A stretch of 59,078 nt of DNA from Prorocentrum cordatum. Its lineage: Eukaryota > Sar > Dinophyceae > Prorocentrales > Prorocentraceae. The stretch is from contig CAUYUJ010015296.1 of the NCBI GenBank assembly GCA_963575745.1, forward strand, positions 283,259 through 342,336, written 5' to 3'. Shown here piece by piece: positions 22,420-33,128 of the stretch. How positions within the stretch are numbered: position 1 is the first letter of the stretch; every line of letters starts with the position of its first letter. The notes beneath the pieces are model-generated. The model was not told the DNA's origin. It saw only the letters and a list, made by a program, of their open reading frames with translations, and made no database searches. The translations under genes were made by a program, and so were the position numbers.

Positions 22420-22619
22420 GAGACACGTGCGTAACTTGCTCTCTCCCGGGCGGTCCGCCCCTTCCGCCTCGCCTCCGGCGGCCGGCCTCTGCGCCTCGGC
22501 GGCTCTCCAGCTCCGGTTGGCTGCGGCGCCGCGCCCGGCGCCGCGCGCCGCGCCCGCGGGAGGAGCTGCGGCGCGGCGCTGCTGCGCCTCCGCCGCGCGC
22601 GCGGGGGCGGCGGGCCTGC

Positions 22620-24271
22620 CGGGGCGGGAGCTGCCGCACGAGGGTGCCCTGGCCGATCTCCAGGAGGCGCGCCTCTCGCTGGGGGAGTTCGAGGCGGCGC
22701 TCGACACGTCCCTGGAGGATCGGGGAGGAAGGGCTGCAGATCATCGAGGGCAAGAGTCAAGCAGTGGCGAAGCGTCCTGGCTCGCCTGTAGCCCTACCGA
22801 ACAATGTTCTAAGAACCTTCCGTGGTTTCCACGAAATGTTCTTAGAACATGTCTGGTCGGGACAGTCTTGTTTTATCACATCGGGTTTCTGTTCTTAGAA
22901 AATTGTTTTTGTTCTTAGAAGTTGTTGGGGTTCGAAGAACATTTCGTGGTCGGACTATAAGAATGCAGGGCCGGTCGGCCCCTTCTCAAAAGAGAATGCC
23001 CTGACCCAGACAAGGCGATGCAGACGTAGCCTTGGCCCCCGTGCCTGCACTAGGGATGATAGTCTTGGGTGTTTGGCGTGATACATCTGCCCAATAAAAA
23101 CTGTCCCTGAGATTGTAGACCTCTTAGCTCAGGTCCGTCTCCAAAGGGTTAGGCGTACTTCATGGCTCATGTCATAAACATAAGCTTTCGGCGCTCCGCG
23201 CTGATTTTTTTGGTTGGCGCCTGGCCCTCCTGGCGCCAGGGGGGGGTCCAGCGCAGATCCAGGAAAGCCGCGCGGACCTCCGAAGGTGCATGTTTACGCA
23301 ACTTGTTCTTCCTCTATAGAGGAGTGGCGACGGCGGCAACTGAAGAGCGCCTGGCTGCACGTGCCCCTGCGGCTGGCGCCGCTGATGGCCGCCGCGGCCG
23401 CGCGCGGCTTCGAGGTGCACCGCGGCAGGGGAGAAGTGGTGGTGCTGAAGCAGTGGCTCCGCCCGGACCTGGAAGACAAGGTGCCCCCGGGCGCGACGCA
23501 CCAGGTGGGCGTCGCAGGCTTCGTGCTGAGCGAGGGTAACGAGCTGTTGCTCATGAAGGAGGCTGCCCCCGCCCGCCGCGCCGCGCCGGCGCAGTGGAAG
23601 CTGCCGGGCGGGCTGCTGGAACCCGGGGAGAGCTTCGGCGAAGCCGCCTGCCGCGAGGTGTACGAGGAGGTCGGTTCGGTTCGTAAGTCACGGAAGATTC
23701 CGCTCGTCTTGGGTTGAACGTATATCGTCGAGTAGCGCCAAGAAGCGTCCAATAGCGCCCATTGGCGCTTACATTGCGCCCAATAGCGACCGATATTGCC
23801 CAATAGCGTCATTCGAGGGAGATGCATCATGTCTGCTCCGGGTCGCGATTGGGCGCGCTACTGGGCGCCACGGGGACGACCGAAAGCTTCCGTGAGTTGC
23901 TTTCTAAGGTCGGGATCCGCTGCAGGTTCGCATCCGTGCTCGCCTTCTGGCACCGCCACGGGCTGCCGTGGGGCCAGTCCGACCTCTATGTGGTCTGCAG
24001 GCTGGAGCCGTTGACGCGGGAGCTCCGCCCAGATCCCACGGAGGTCGCCGCATGCTGCTGGATGCCGGTGGAAGAGTTCTTGCGGACGCAGAGCCACCCG
24101 CTCATCACACACGTGCTGCGAAACGTCTACGGGCTACGCCCGGGGGGGTCGCAGCCTTCATCGCCACTGGTGCCTCTCGCAGAGCTGGCAGAGTCCGCGG
24201 TGCAGTGGCCAGGTCGGGACCCGTACCCTACGTACCACGCGGCGGTTGCAGCTGGCGCGGTTGCGACCTGA
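22620..24271 (+). CDS. Nudix hydrolase, NUDT6-like, at least three exons
   Basis: Proposed exons are ?-22717, 23322-23669 and 23909-24271. Exon 1 ends LSLGEFEAALDTSLE. Exon 2 gives EWRRRQLKSAWLHVPLRLAP, then a GFEVHRG...VVLKQWL stretch, HQVGVAGFVLSEG and a complete Nudix box (GX5EX7REUXEEXGU: GGLLEPGESFGEA, then CREVYEEVG, finished by exon 3). Exon 3 gives RFASVLAFWHRHGLPWGQSD, LYVVCRLEPL, a CCWMPVEEFL stretch and a TGA. The N-terminal WLHVP module before the box is the mark of NUDT6/plant NUDT2-7 proteins, hydrolases of ADP-ribose, NADH or similar diphosphates; the substrate here is unknown. The box Glu residues are present. Intron 1 (22718-23321) uses a GA donor and intron 2 (23670-23908) GT-AG. 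Both are phase 0 and keep the frame. The start is unknown: upstream sequence is Ala/Arg/Ser-rich without a Met, so a targeting peptide or another exon may be missing. Confidence 0.85.
22804..22850. repeat. Hairpin with 13-bp perfect arms in Nudix intron 1
   Basis: ATGTTCTAAGAAC and GTTCTTAGAACAT flank CCGTGG...CCACG, which also pairs. GTTCTTAGAA recurs twice more downstream, to 22920. Confidence 0.8.
23187..23284 (+). mobile_element. Inverted-repeat element family E, copy B, in Nudix intron 1
   Basis: TTCGGCGCTCCGCGCTG and CCGCGCGGACCTCCGAA form the ends, with CCTGGCGCCAGG in the middle. The tail TTCTTCCTCTATAGAG leads directly into Nudix exon 2 at 23322, so this copy lies about 35 bp from a well-supported 3' splice site. 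Confidence 0.65.
23670..23908 (+). mobile_element. Nudix intron 2, an intron with terminal inverted repeats and flanking direct repeat
   Basis: The intron is bounded by AG|GTCGG on the left and AAG|GTCGG on the right, so AGGTCGG is duplicated across it. Inside, TCACGGAAGATTCCG...TCGTC (23688-23708) is the imperfect inverse complement of GACGACCGAAAGCTTCCGTGA (23875-23895). Several TAGCGCCCATTGGCGC-like units lie between. Removal joins GAG to GTC in phase 0 and restores the Nudix box Gly. Confidence 0.75.
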
Positions 24272-24797
24272 TGGCGTGGACTTCTGAGTGGCACAGGACA
24301 TCACGGGACGCCCTTGGAGTTTGCAAGTCGTACCGTTGCCATCGTGTGGAGGTCGCAGTGGCATGGTTGAGAAAGCCACGATATCCAATAGTTTCGTGAT
24401 GATCCTGCTCACGCGGCCCATCGTAGAACAGTGATTTGGACAGCCATGCGTGGTAATTGTGGCGATGACACGTCCGCCGCCGGTGAACGTCATATTGCAC
24501 TTGTCCATCCGAGTCCTCCTCAATTGACTGTTACGTGAATGGCCCTGGCTTGACCAGGAAGTCCTGGAAACCGTCATCGTAACGTTGGTACGGTAGTCCA
24601 CTTATTGCTGCATGGTTTGGGGCGGTCAGGCCGAGCACGGCAACCATAGCCCGCGGTGCCGGATCTGCGTCAGTTGGTTGGACTACGTAGCAGGCAGAAT
24701 AATCCAGACTCCCGATTTGTTTTTTCGAAGACGTGCATCTGCCGAGCCCTCGATCTTGTTGGGCGTTTAAGAGGGTGGTGCTGACTGGAGGGGGTTG
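24272..24797. other. Region downstream of the Nudix gene
   Basis: Probably 3' untranslated sequence and spacer. AT content is higher than the surroundings. No ORF with a domain was seen. Confidence 0.4.
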
Positions 24798-24823
24798 GAT
24801 ATCATGGCGGGGTCCATGATATC
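24798..24823. repeat. Hairpin GATATCATGG / CCATGATATC, copy 1
   Basis: Perfect 10-bp arms around CGGGGT. A second copy with the same core and a near-identical loop lies at 37114-37148. Confidence 0.85.
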
Positions 24824-27663
24824 TCCTTTGATCCACTGGACTCTGTTATTCTTTCAAAACGTCCGCAGGTTCCCTCCTCCTCCGCGCACGTGCCTCGGGT
24901 CATGATTGCGGAACTACTCTCCTAGACGCCCTCCTGTTGAACGCTTCCGAGATCCGTTTTCCCGAGGCCGAGCGTTTCATTCTGGATCGTCTCTCGATTC
25001 CCCCCTGCGGCTCTGGGAGCAGCCCCCCCTTGAGGCTGGGATCGCCAGCCTCTTCTCCTCCTCCTCCTCCTCCTCCTCCTCCTCTTCCTTCTGCTGCTCC
25101 TCCTCCTTGGGCAGCCGGTTGGTGTGGGCGGCACCTCCCGGCGTCCGGGGGAACTGAAACCCGCTTAGTCGTGGCCTGTATGGGGGCTGCGCCACTGCCG
25201 TGGGTGGGTGGGGGGACTTGGCAGTGGGGGCACCGACCCCGGTCTTCGGGCCTAAGCGGTAAACCCGTTTCGGCTACGGCCGCTTCGGGTCCCCATCCAT
25301 TGTCTTGGCCCAGCAACTCCACGGTCGCGCCAGGGTGTGGAGCGGGGGTCTGGCTTGGGCCAGGTTCATGGGGAGTCCTGCTCTGTCCCCCTTGGGCAAG
25401 GGGACTGGGGGGAGCAGGCCAGGGCACCCGCCCCGAGACTCGCACCAGGTGCCCCGCCTGGTGGCGAGGGGTGTCCTGTGTCCCCAGCCAGTGCCTGGAG
25501 TGCCTGGCGGGTGGCAGGGGGGCCCCCTCCTCTCGAGGGGGGGGTCGGTCCTGGAGGCGTAGGACGTGCACGTGCACATCTGAGTCCCACTCCCTTCCTT
25601 AGACGTTCGAGGTTTGGAGCGACCGAGGTGAACTTGGTCACTCCCAACACACTGCACATGCCCAGGAAGCGTGTTTTTAATAAAGGAAATCCATTCAAAA
25701 ACAATGGATATCACTACGTGATGGAGGAAATCCTGGACATTCTCTTCCTCCTCCTTCCCCCCCGCGCGTCCGGCCTTGGCCGGCAGGCTGCACTCACCAG
25801 ACCGATCGCTTCTCTGAAACACGTAGGCTGGAGCCCACACCAGACCGAATGCCGACGTGTACCACTGCACTGTTCGACAGCTTCCCATTTCAATCGCACG
25901 TGTGTGTGTGTGTCTAGCCTCTGCCGATGATCCAGGTGCAGTCCTTCACGTACTATGTCGCATCACATGTATTCTGCGGGTCCTGGGGGTGATGGAAAAC
26001 ATGCCGCTCCAAGAATCAAGATCAGTAAGTGCACTTGGTTTATCTGTTCGGCCCTATCCCAGACGCTGTTCGACAGACGACGCAACATCAATTGATGGAG
26101 TTGGCTGGGTTCTCGGTGGGGGGCGAATGATAGATTTCAGAATGATGCTAGAACCTTCCGCGAATGTCGATATCTCTCGGGAGGCCCCGCTGCGTAAGAA
26201 TGGCCTGCGCGCGCATGCTAGGGCGGGAATCCGTTGTAACCAGTATCAATGGCATCATGTACCGCGCGCGCGTGTGCATGCCGTCCTCTCATGCGTCGAA
26301 CAGGACCAGCCCATCCATCCATGCCCGAATGGCTCCTCCCTGTCGAACGAGGCGTTTTTCAAAGGTTTTGCGGTGCCCGCTGAGCACGTTATCTCACGGA
26401 GCCATTCTCGAACTGCTACGTTGGGCCCGGCCCCAGCTTCCATATTGCGCGGTGCAAGCGACCGCCATGCTGATGGGAGCGGCGGCCGTGACCTTCCCTG
26501 GCCCTCATAAGAACTTGAAGTTGATGGTCGACCATGCTCGCCTCGGGTCACACCAAATGCGTGATGGCGTTTTCCATGACGCCCCTCTTGCTAGAGCTGG
26601 CTGTACCATACCGTATCTAATTTTGCTAGGTTGATCTAGCGTTCGTCGAACATCTCTCTCGGGCGCAAGACACACGCAGGGATGAGTTTATTCGAGGAGC
26701 TCGGGGAAACATCGGCAGACATCGGGGTCACCGACCGCCGACCGAGACCCCAGCGAGCAGCAAGTGCATGCCGCGCCAACAAGCTGGTGGAACAATAACC
26801 TCTCCACTACATGCTCGCGCGCACGACCGCCAAACTGGGACTCGATCGAACCTCTCTTTTGACTCGTCCCAGAGATCTGTGCTATGGCTGCTAGGAGGAC
26901 GTGAGGAAGTGGACCATTGACCGCATACCGCACTCCCCACTCGGCAGGCAAACGATGCTGCAGGTTCGGTTGCGTTGCGTCCGGTCGGTTTCTCCATTAC
27001 GCCTGGTGTTCTATCCTGGCGGCCGCTGCGAAATGGTCTGCGTCGTCGTCTTCTCTTGATATGCTAGCTGAGTGGTGGTGCCTCTCTACGCCGCATGCCC
27101 AGCATCTGGAAGCCATGTCCGTACCCTACCAGACGCACAACCTGGCGTTCCCGGACAGTCAGGTCTCTACACGGCCACTGGTGGCGAGTAGCGCGGCCGT
27201 TGTTGTGTGATCTTTGCGGCTGAACCTTCCCACCGCGTTTGTCGAACGATTGATGGGGAGCCCTACCAGCTGTCCGTGTAGTTCGAAGACGCGCGCGAAC
27301 GCCATGTGACTCATTGATGTCGTTCGCAGTCGGGCAGTGGCGATGTTACCCCACCGACGGGGACCGCTACCCCGCCAGCGGATCAGTCGACGGGAGAATG
27401 ATACATGACATTGTGTGGGCCACCGTCTGGGCCCCTCCTCGAACCTCTGGCTGTGGGACGACAGGTGTCTGGCACGCTTCTCACCCCAACTCCGCGCGAG
27501 CCAGAGACTGACTTCGAGAATTGGCACCCCATGGGGATCGGTTGAGCATTGCGGGTCGATGGCGTTGACCTGAAGTTTGGTGAGATCCAGGGCGAGGCAG
27601 ATTGGTTCGGGTGGACCGATGGGAGCCAGCTCTTCGACACAGGTGTCCCTTCTTTCGACTACA
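24824..27663. other. Long stretch without a clear gene
   Basis: A (CTC)n tract lies at 25051-25082 and is followed by CTTGGGCAG, which could be an acceptor. (GT)n lies at 25905-25917. A small hairpin ATCCATT/AATGGAT is at 25689-25709. The end of the stretch reads WFGWTDGSQLFDTG (27600-27645), resembling an RNase H TDGS motif, so a third LINE relic is possible. No other motif supports it. Confidence 0.35.
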
Positions 27664-27840
27664 GTCGAGGCGCTGAAGAAGGAACCCTTTTCGTTGGGGA
27701 GGGGCTCGGTGTTCCTTGATTGCTTAACAGTTTGCCTCAGGTGTTCCTGAGGTTATCCATGGGACATCGAAGTTTCACGTATGGGGAAAAGGGGCCTCGT
27801 TCCTTATTTAGGGTTCCTTGGGTCAACGCCCCGACTGTAT
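27664..27840 (+). repeat. Introner-like repeat family I, copy 3
   Basis: Begins CTACA|GTCGAGGCGCTGAAGAAGGA, aligning with the GTGAG(C/T)GGCTTGAA(C/T)AAGGA start of the other copies. It has AAAAGGGGCCTCGTTCC, then CTTATTTAGGGTTCC. Its tail GGTCAACGCCCCGACTGTATCAG aligns with that of copy 1. The donor has become GTCGAG, so splicing may be weak. Confidence 0.65.
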
Positions 27841-28458
27841 CAGGTCCAGGGGCGGCATTGGCCGTGATTCGGAGCATGTTCTGCGCCATGTCTGGCCCAT
27901 CCTTCCCAACGCCCGCCGTCTGCCTCTCGTATGCCCAGGTGGCTTCACTGACTTCTCCCCGTGTCCGCTGCCCTCGAGCTGGGATGTTGCTCCTGCTGGT
28001 CCCAAGCTTCTCCCTCACCCCGTCCGTGAAAACAACCGTGCTCCCTTTTTCGAGCCTGGCGAGGACGCCAACTGGGCCCGCCCCCATAGCCAGCATGCAT
28101 CTGATGCTATGCTGTCGTTCGCTTCTGCGCCTCACTGTTCCCCATCCGTCGTCTTTCCCGTGTCGCCTCCTTCCCCTTTCGTCCCCCTCAGCCCGTGGCG
28201 TCCTTTGCTCGCTCGTCGGCTGCAAGTGTCTCCGATGCCGCGGTGGGGGCCGTTTTCCCGCCCGTTGCGCCCATCCACGATGGTATGTACAACTCAGGCG
28301 GGACCCCGCCCACGCCGCTTGTCGCACCGCCGCGCCCGCTTCTTGATTTCGCTTCCTCCGCCATGCCCGGCGTGGAGGAGTGTCGGGGGCCTCGGGGTCT
28401 CTAGCTGCGAGGGCTGGCAACCCATTTGAGTACCGCTCGCCTCCTCTTTCTCCCCTGG
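27841..28458. other. Unassigned; open frames on both strands
   Basis: Both strands are open for hundreds of codons. The + frame is Pro/Ser-rich, and the - frame follows a CCCCCCAG after a (CTC)n tract on that strand. Neither has a recognisable domain. Confidence 0.35.
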
Positions 28459-28792
28459 GGGGAGGAGGAGGAGGAGGAGGAGGAGGAGGAGGAGGAGGAG
28501 GAGGAGGAGGAGGACGAGGACGAGGAGGAGGAGGAGGAGGAAGAGGAGGAGGAGGAGGAGGAGACGAGGAGGAGGAGGAGGAGGAGGAGGGGCAGGAGGA
28601 GTAGGAGGAGAAGGAGGAGGAGGGGATGAAGGAGGAGCAGGAGGAGGAGGAGGAGGAGGAGGAGGAGGACGTGGAGACGACGAAGGAGGAGGAGGAGGAG
28701 GAGGAGGAGGAGAGGAGGAGGAAGAGGACGAGGACGAGGACGAGGGCGATGACGAGGAGGAGGAGGACGAGGAGGAGCAGGAGGAGGAGGGA
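28459..28792. repeat. (GGA)n tract
   Basis: About 330 bp of GGA with GAC, GCA and GTA interruptions, so on the - strand it is a (TCC)n pyrimidine tract. Confidence 0.95.
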
Positions 28793-29338
28793 GCTCCCAT
28801 CCTTGGAGCTGCCTTCAGTTTTCGGCCCCCGCGAGGGGCTTCTCCCCTGGGGGGGCGCGTGGCACCTCAGTGTGCGCCAGCCCTCCCGTCGTAAAGACCA
28901 CTTGTGCGCGGCCAGGCTCAGCCAGCACTCAGCTCCGACAACAGCGAGCCTCCGTTTGCCCGGAGGGGGGGCGGGGGCGGCGTGATCGCACGTTCGAGGC
29001 GGATCCAGCAATGGCGGCGAGGAGCCCCCAGGAGGCCAGGAAAGAGTGCAAGAGCACACGCACACACACACAGACAGATTCAAACCCTCGATGCTGAGTT
29101 TTACCTTCCTCCTCCTCGTTGCTCCTTCTCCTCTCCCCCCCCTCGTCGTCCTCATCCTGCGCCTCTCTCTCCTCATCCTGTGCGCCCTCCTCAACTTCCA
29201 GGCGGCCCAGCGGAGCAGCACTCGCGCCTGGCGTCCTTTTGTCGCCATCCCCCGCGACGGGGCGGGGGCGTGGTCGGTGGACGAGGGTCGAGAGTCCCCG
29301 GGTCTGAAAGACGTGGGAATCGAAGAAGGGGTAATTTC
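28793..29338. other. No recognisable gene
   Basis: GC-rich, with a (CA)n at 29057-29078 and a CT-rich stretch at 29105-29190. No domain is seen. Confidence 0.45.
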
Positions 29339-29665
29339 AGGAGGGGAAAAAACACACAGACACAATTAATCCTCGATTCCCAGGAAAATATGGGAAAATA
29401 TGGGAATTGGGGGGAAGACAAAAACCCAGAAAATATGAGAAAATATGGGGACTATTTTTATTTGTGTGTATTTATTTGTGTGTCCTAATTTCCCTTTATA
29501 ATTGTTTGGTTTGGCCCAGCGCTGATCTCAGGGGCAACGCTCATGGGGGACAGGCTCGGGGGGGGGGGGCGCATCGACCCCCAATCGCCCACTCATCGCC
29601 GACAGGAGCCTGATAGCCCACCCCCGCCGAGGAGCGTGCGGATTTGTTATCGGGGCCCTGTCGGC
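29339..29665. repeat. Dispersed repeats D2 (29339-29500) and D1 (29563-29665), second copies
   Basis: D2 matches 15497-15660. D1 (GCATCGACCCCCAATCGCCC...GATAGCCC) matches about 15231-15330. The order is D1-D2 at 15 kb but D2-D1 here, so the two parts have been rearranged or are separate elements. Confidence 0.6.
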
Positions 29666-30336
29666 GATGCATCAGCGATGCATCGCCGATTCCAGATCGA
29701 GGCTTCCCCCCCCCTGACTTGATCCCCTCACTCGCTGCCCCCCATGAGCCAAGACATCCGCGCGGACTCCTGGAAGCTGAGATTTGTGCAGAGGGTCGTT
29801 TTTTGTGTTCGCCGGAGTCGTCGCCGGAGGCCCAGGTGCCCATCCCAAGACCTTCGAAGTAGCGCTCGTCGCGCGGCGTGGGCCCCTGGAATTCCCAACC
29901 CCGTTCCAGACCAGGGCTCGATCTAAACGGTGCTGTGGCAGTGGCGCGGGCCGCGGTTCGTTTCGGCTGCGTTCTGCGGCAGCGCGGAGCGCAGACGGCA
30001 CGAGGGGCACCCAGAGAGCCACGCGACCACGAAAGGCGCCGTTCAGGTCGGCCCTTGTCCCAAACCGCTCCGATTCGCCGCGGATCATGTCCTGCGGGTC
30101 GTGGGGGCCCACGGGAGACGCCGAGGACGGGGAGGACGGGGAAAGAAACACGCGCCTCGCGTGATCTGTCGCGACGCCTGGCGGTCTGGGCTCGTCCCCC
30201 GTCAGGGTCGGCCCCTGGGCCAGTGCCGGGGTGCGGTCTGGCCAGGATGTCGGAGGAGAACCAGCCGTGGCGCCCAGGGCACCCCGGGAGGCCCAAGGAA
30301 AGGCACAGCACGTTGACATGCTTCGATCTGCTGTCT
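29666..30336. other. No recognisable gene; trace of family E end
   Basis: CCGCGCGGACTCC near 29758 resembles one end of family E and is followed by GAGATTTGTGCAG. The rest has overlapping open frames without domains. Confidence 0.35.
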
Positions 30337-30740
30337 CCCCCTCCTCCCCCTCCTCCTGCTCCTGCTCCTCCTCCTCCTCCTCCTCCTCCCCCTCCCTCCT
30401 CCTCCTCCCTCTCCTCCTCCTCCTCCTCCTCCTCCTCCTCCTCCTCCTCCTCCTCCTCCTCCTCCTCCTCCTCCTCCTCCTCCTCCTCCTCCTTCTCTCC
30501 TCGTCCGCCCTCTCTCCCCATCCTGCTCCCCCCTCCTCTCGAGGGGACGGTGGGCATTCCAGGCAGCAGCTCGTCCTCATTCCTAGTCCCCCCCCCCTCC
30601 TTCCACATCCACACGCTCCGCTGCGACACCCAATTTGGAGTTCGCCCAGGGCTCCCGATCGCGCTCACACTCCTTCGATTCATCTGCATGCTTATCCTCC
30701 TCCTCCTCCTCCTCCTCCTCCTCCTCCTCCTCCTCCTCCT
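30337..30740. repeat. (CTC)n tracts before an exon
   Basis: Tracts at 30337-30493 and 30695-30740. The second ends about 50 bp before the acceptor CTTCTGGCCAG at 30788, so it may act as an extended pyrimidine tract. Confidence 0.9.
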
Positions 30741-30788
30741 TTGTCGTCCTGCTCCCTCTTCCCTCCTTTTGTGCCCCCTTCTGGCCAG

Positions 30789-30910
30789 GACTGGATCTTC
30801 ACGGCCTACAACGACATGCTGATGGCCGAGAACAAGATGTCCTCGAAGAAGGGCCTCGTCATCACCTTCGACGCCAACAACCTGCAGAACAGCGACCCGC
30901 TGCTCATGCG
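30789..30910 (+). CDS. Exon of a putative Patched/Dispatched-like (RND) membrane protein
   Basis: After CTGGCCAG the frame reads DWIFTAYNDMLMAENKMSSK, KGLVITFDANNLQNSDPLLM, a clear break from the low-complexity peptides around it. Ending at ATGCG|GCGCGC (a GC donor) leaves phase 2, and the next exon begins with one G, completing an Arg codon: LLM-R-YIEAMM. The segment would be the extracellular or lumenal loop before a membrane helix. The family assignment depends on the joined product (see 35410 and 54787). Upstream exons were not identified. Confidence 0.5.
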
Positions 30911-31080
30911 GCGCGCCCTCCCGGGGGCCGAGCCGCGGCCTCTCGCGGCGGCCGCCCTCCCCGGGAGCTGCGCCTCCGGGCGGGCGGCCGGCCGAACCCC
31001 CCGGCGGCCCCCTCCAGCGCACCGCGGCGCCGCACCGCGCCGGCCACGCTCCGAGGCGTTCCAAAGCGGAGCCCCCCCCC

Positions 31081-31314
31081 CCTCCTCCTCCTCCTCCTCC
31101 TCCTCCTCTCCTCCTCCTCCTCCTCCTCGTCCTCGTCCTCCTCCTCCTCCTCCTCCCTCCTCCTCCTCCTCCTCCTCCTCCTCCTCCTCCTCCTCCTCCC
31201 TCCTCCTCCTCCTCCTCCCCCTCCTCCTCCTCCTCCTCCTCCTCCTCCTCCTCCTCCTCCTCCTCCTCCTCCTCTCTCCTCCTCCTCCTCCTCCTCCTCC
31301 TCCTCCTCCTCCTC
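31081..31314. repeat. (CTC)n tract
   Basis: About 234 bp of nearly pure CTC with CCTCGTC interruptions, inside the proposed first RND intron. Confidence 0.95.
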
Positions 31315-31821
31315 GAGCTTCGTGCGCGTCCGTCGTGTGTGCGCACTCGTGGCCGCTCGGCACGCATGTCAGGCACCCCGCTTCAGGGGGAAGGCGCGCG
31401 GCACGCTCGTCAGAGGTGATTTCCTAGCCGAGCACGGGGGCGGTCATAGGACTGCCCTGACTGTGGCTCGGGTCGTGGCGTCGCAGGGGCCAGGCCGCCA
31501 CGGGCCTGGGCCCCTCTCTTCGCGAGGGTCCTACACTTACAGGACGTTTTTCTTTTCTGCAGCCGAGGCCCCTCTGGAGGGGTTCCCGTGTCGCTGTTTA
31601 GTTGTTGTGAGTCTCGGAAGCGCTCCGCCTCATAGAGGCTCGCGCTGCGGTTGCCAGCTCTCCGCTCCCCAGCCGCACCCGAGGACTCCGACAGACTGTT
31701 GTTGCTGACCTCAAAGGAGGCAACCAGCGGCTGCAGTCCCGTACAGGAGAGGCGCTTGTCAGCGGGAGCTAGCGCCTTGTGCCCAGGAGGGCATGCATCC
31801 CGAGGCCCTGTCAAAAAAATT
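31315..31821. other. No recognisable gene
   Basis: GC-rich intronic or spacer sequence. No domain is seen. Confidence 0.4.
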
Positions 31822-32003
31822 TCTCCTCCTCCTCCTCCTCCTCCTCCTCCTCCTCCTCCTCCTCCTCCCCCTCCTCCTCCCCCCCCTCCTCCTCCTCCGC
31901 CTCCTCCCCCTCCCACGCATCTTTCTTCGCATCCTCCCCCTCCCACGCATCTTTCTTCGCATCCTCCCCCTCCCACGCATCTTTCTTCGCATCTTTCTTC
32001 GCA
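31822..32003. repeat. (CTC)n tract followed by a 30-bp tandem repeat, 3 copies
   Basis: (CTC)n at 31822-31900, then three copies of CCTCCCCCTCCCACGCATCT plus TTCTTCGCAT. Pyrimidines continue to CCCTCTACAG at 32047. Confidence 0.9.
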
Positions 32004-32047
32004 TCCTCTCCCATCTTCCCCCCGCTCCGCCTGGCTTCCCTCTACAG

Positions 32048-32231
32048 GATGGGAATGGTGGGCCCAGCGACGGGCACGAGAGCTCGCGGATCTCCCGCCC
32101 TGCCTGCCTCCCACCACCACGGGCCTCGGCCCAGGCGCCGCTCGACCTGGTCAGGCTGAAGGGAGGAGCCGCCCGTGCGAGGAGGGCGGCCCGCTTGCTG
32201 GCGCAGCGTGGGCCCTGGAATGCTCCAGGAG
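32048..32231 (+). CDS. Candidate exon, unknown protein
   Basis: Bounded by an excellent acceptor (CTTCCCTCTACAG) and an excellent donor (GGAG|GTGAGC). Two frames are open through it, one reading APLDLVRLKGGAARARRAAR. A second candidate exon could follow the next acceptor, TTGTCGCACAG at 32345 (AWSQAAVATVPDSQSGTERA), but no combination of frames joins the two convincingly. It lies inside the proposed first RND intron, so it could be a cryptic exon or part of another gene. Confidence 0.3.
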
Positions 32232-32345
32232 GTGAGCTGCACACTCACAGATTTGTTCTTCTGTCCTCCGCCCTGCGGGGCTCTGGTGCGAGGGGGCAAA
32301 CCTTCCTTTTTGATCGTTTCCCTGTCTTGCCCTGTTGTCGCACAG

Positions 32346-33128
32346 GCCTGGTCCCAGGCCGCGGTGGCCACAGTTCCTGACAGCCAGAGCGGTACCGAGC
32401 GCGCCATGCGCCAAGCCGTCGTCGAGCGAGAGCGCCAGCCTCGCCTCCCTCCCCTCCCCGCTCCTCCTCCCCCCCAGTCTGCAGAGGCGGCGGCTTGCGG
32501 CTGCTGTGCGAGGGACGTGGTCAGGGGCAGCTCACACGTTGCTCGATCGCGTCCCCACCAACCGGCCAACCAGAACGGGGGCCTTGCCTTCGCGGATCGA
32601 CGGAGTCGGCATCTCTTCCGCGGCGGAAGGCCCGCGGAAGTAAAGCGAGGGCGCTCCCGCCGGCGGAAGCTGAGCGGAAGCTCGGCAGAAGCAAGCGGAA
32701 GGGAAAGTCGGCCCCCCAAGAGATGGCAAGGTGGCAAGGTTAGTGGTTCAGGGTTTTCGTAACCCGCCATTTGGGATCATGTTCAAGGGGCAGACGGTCG
32801 GGGAGGGTTATCCAGGGCACGGCGACAGTCGAGCCAGACTGAGCCGGAGACACGCGCAGCAAGGCTCGCAAGAGCTACAGAAGCCGCAAGGCGCAATTCC
32901 CGCCGCGTGCGTGTACACAAGACGGGTGCGGGCGTGGGACATTGCCAGCGAAACTAATTACAGTCACGAGGAGGCCGAGGTTTCGCTTGGAACTCTTGCG
33001 TCCTGCCACTCATCGCCCTCCTGCACCACGCCCTTACAAAAATCCAGGTCCCCAGGCCACCGACGAGTCGTAGCCTGTTCGGGGCGCAGCCCTTGGGAGC
33101 TCCCCTTGCCTCTGGCCTCTTCTTTTTC
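32346..33128. other. Unassigned GC-rich sequence
   Basis: Several short open frames. Repeated GCGGAAG units occur at 32610-32710. No domain is seen. Confidence 0.35.

Noticed and set aside
21399-22760. 453-codon minus-strand frame
   Set aside because: Crosses (GGA)n and (CTC)n and opposes the better-supported Nudix exon.
24906-25602. Exon reading NASEIRFPEAERFILDRL after CTCTCCTAG
   Set aside because: Only about 25 residues look natural, codon use differs from the supported exons, and no partner exon or family was found.
27600-27660. RNase H-like WTDGS fragment
   Set aside because: A single short motif without neighbouring reverse transcriptase or the other RNase H residues; kept only as a note.
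28294-31376. Very long open frames (up to 611 codons) on both strands, rich in Glu/Arg/Gly or Ser/Leu/Pro
   Set aside because: They run through (GGA)n and (CTC)n tracts that have no stops in several frames; the non-repeat parts have no domain except the exon at 30789.
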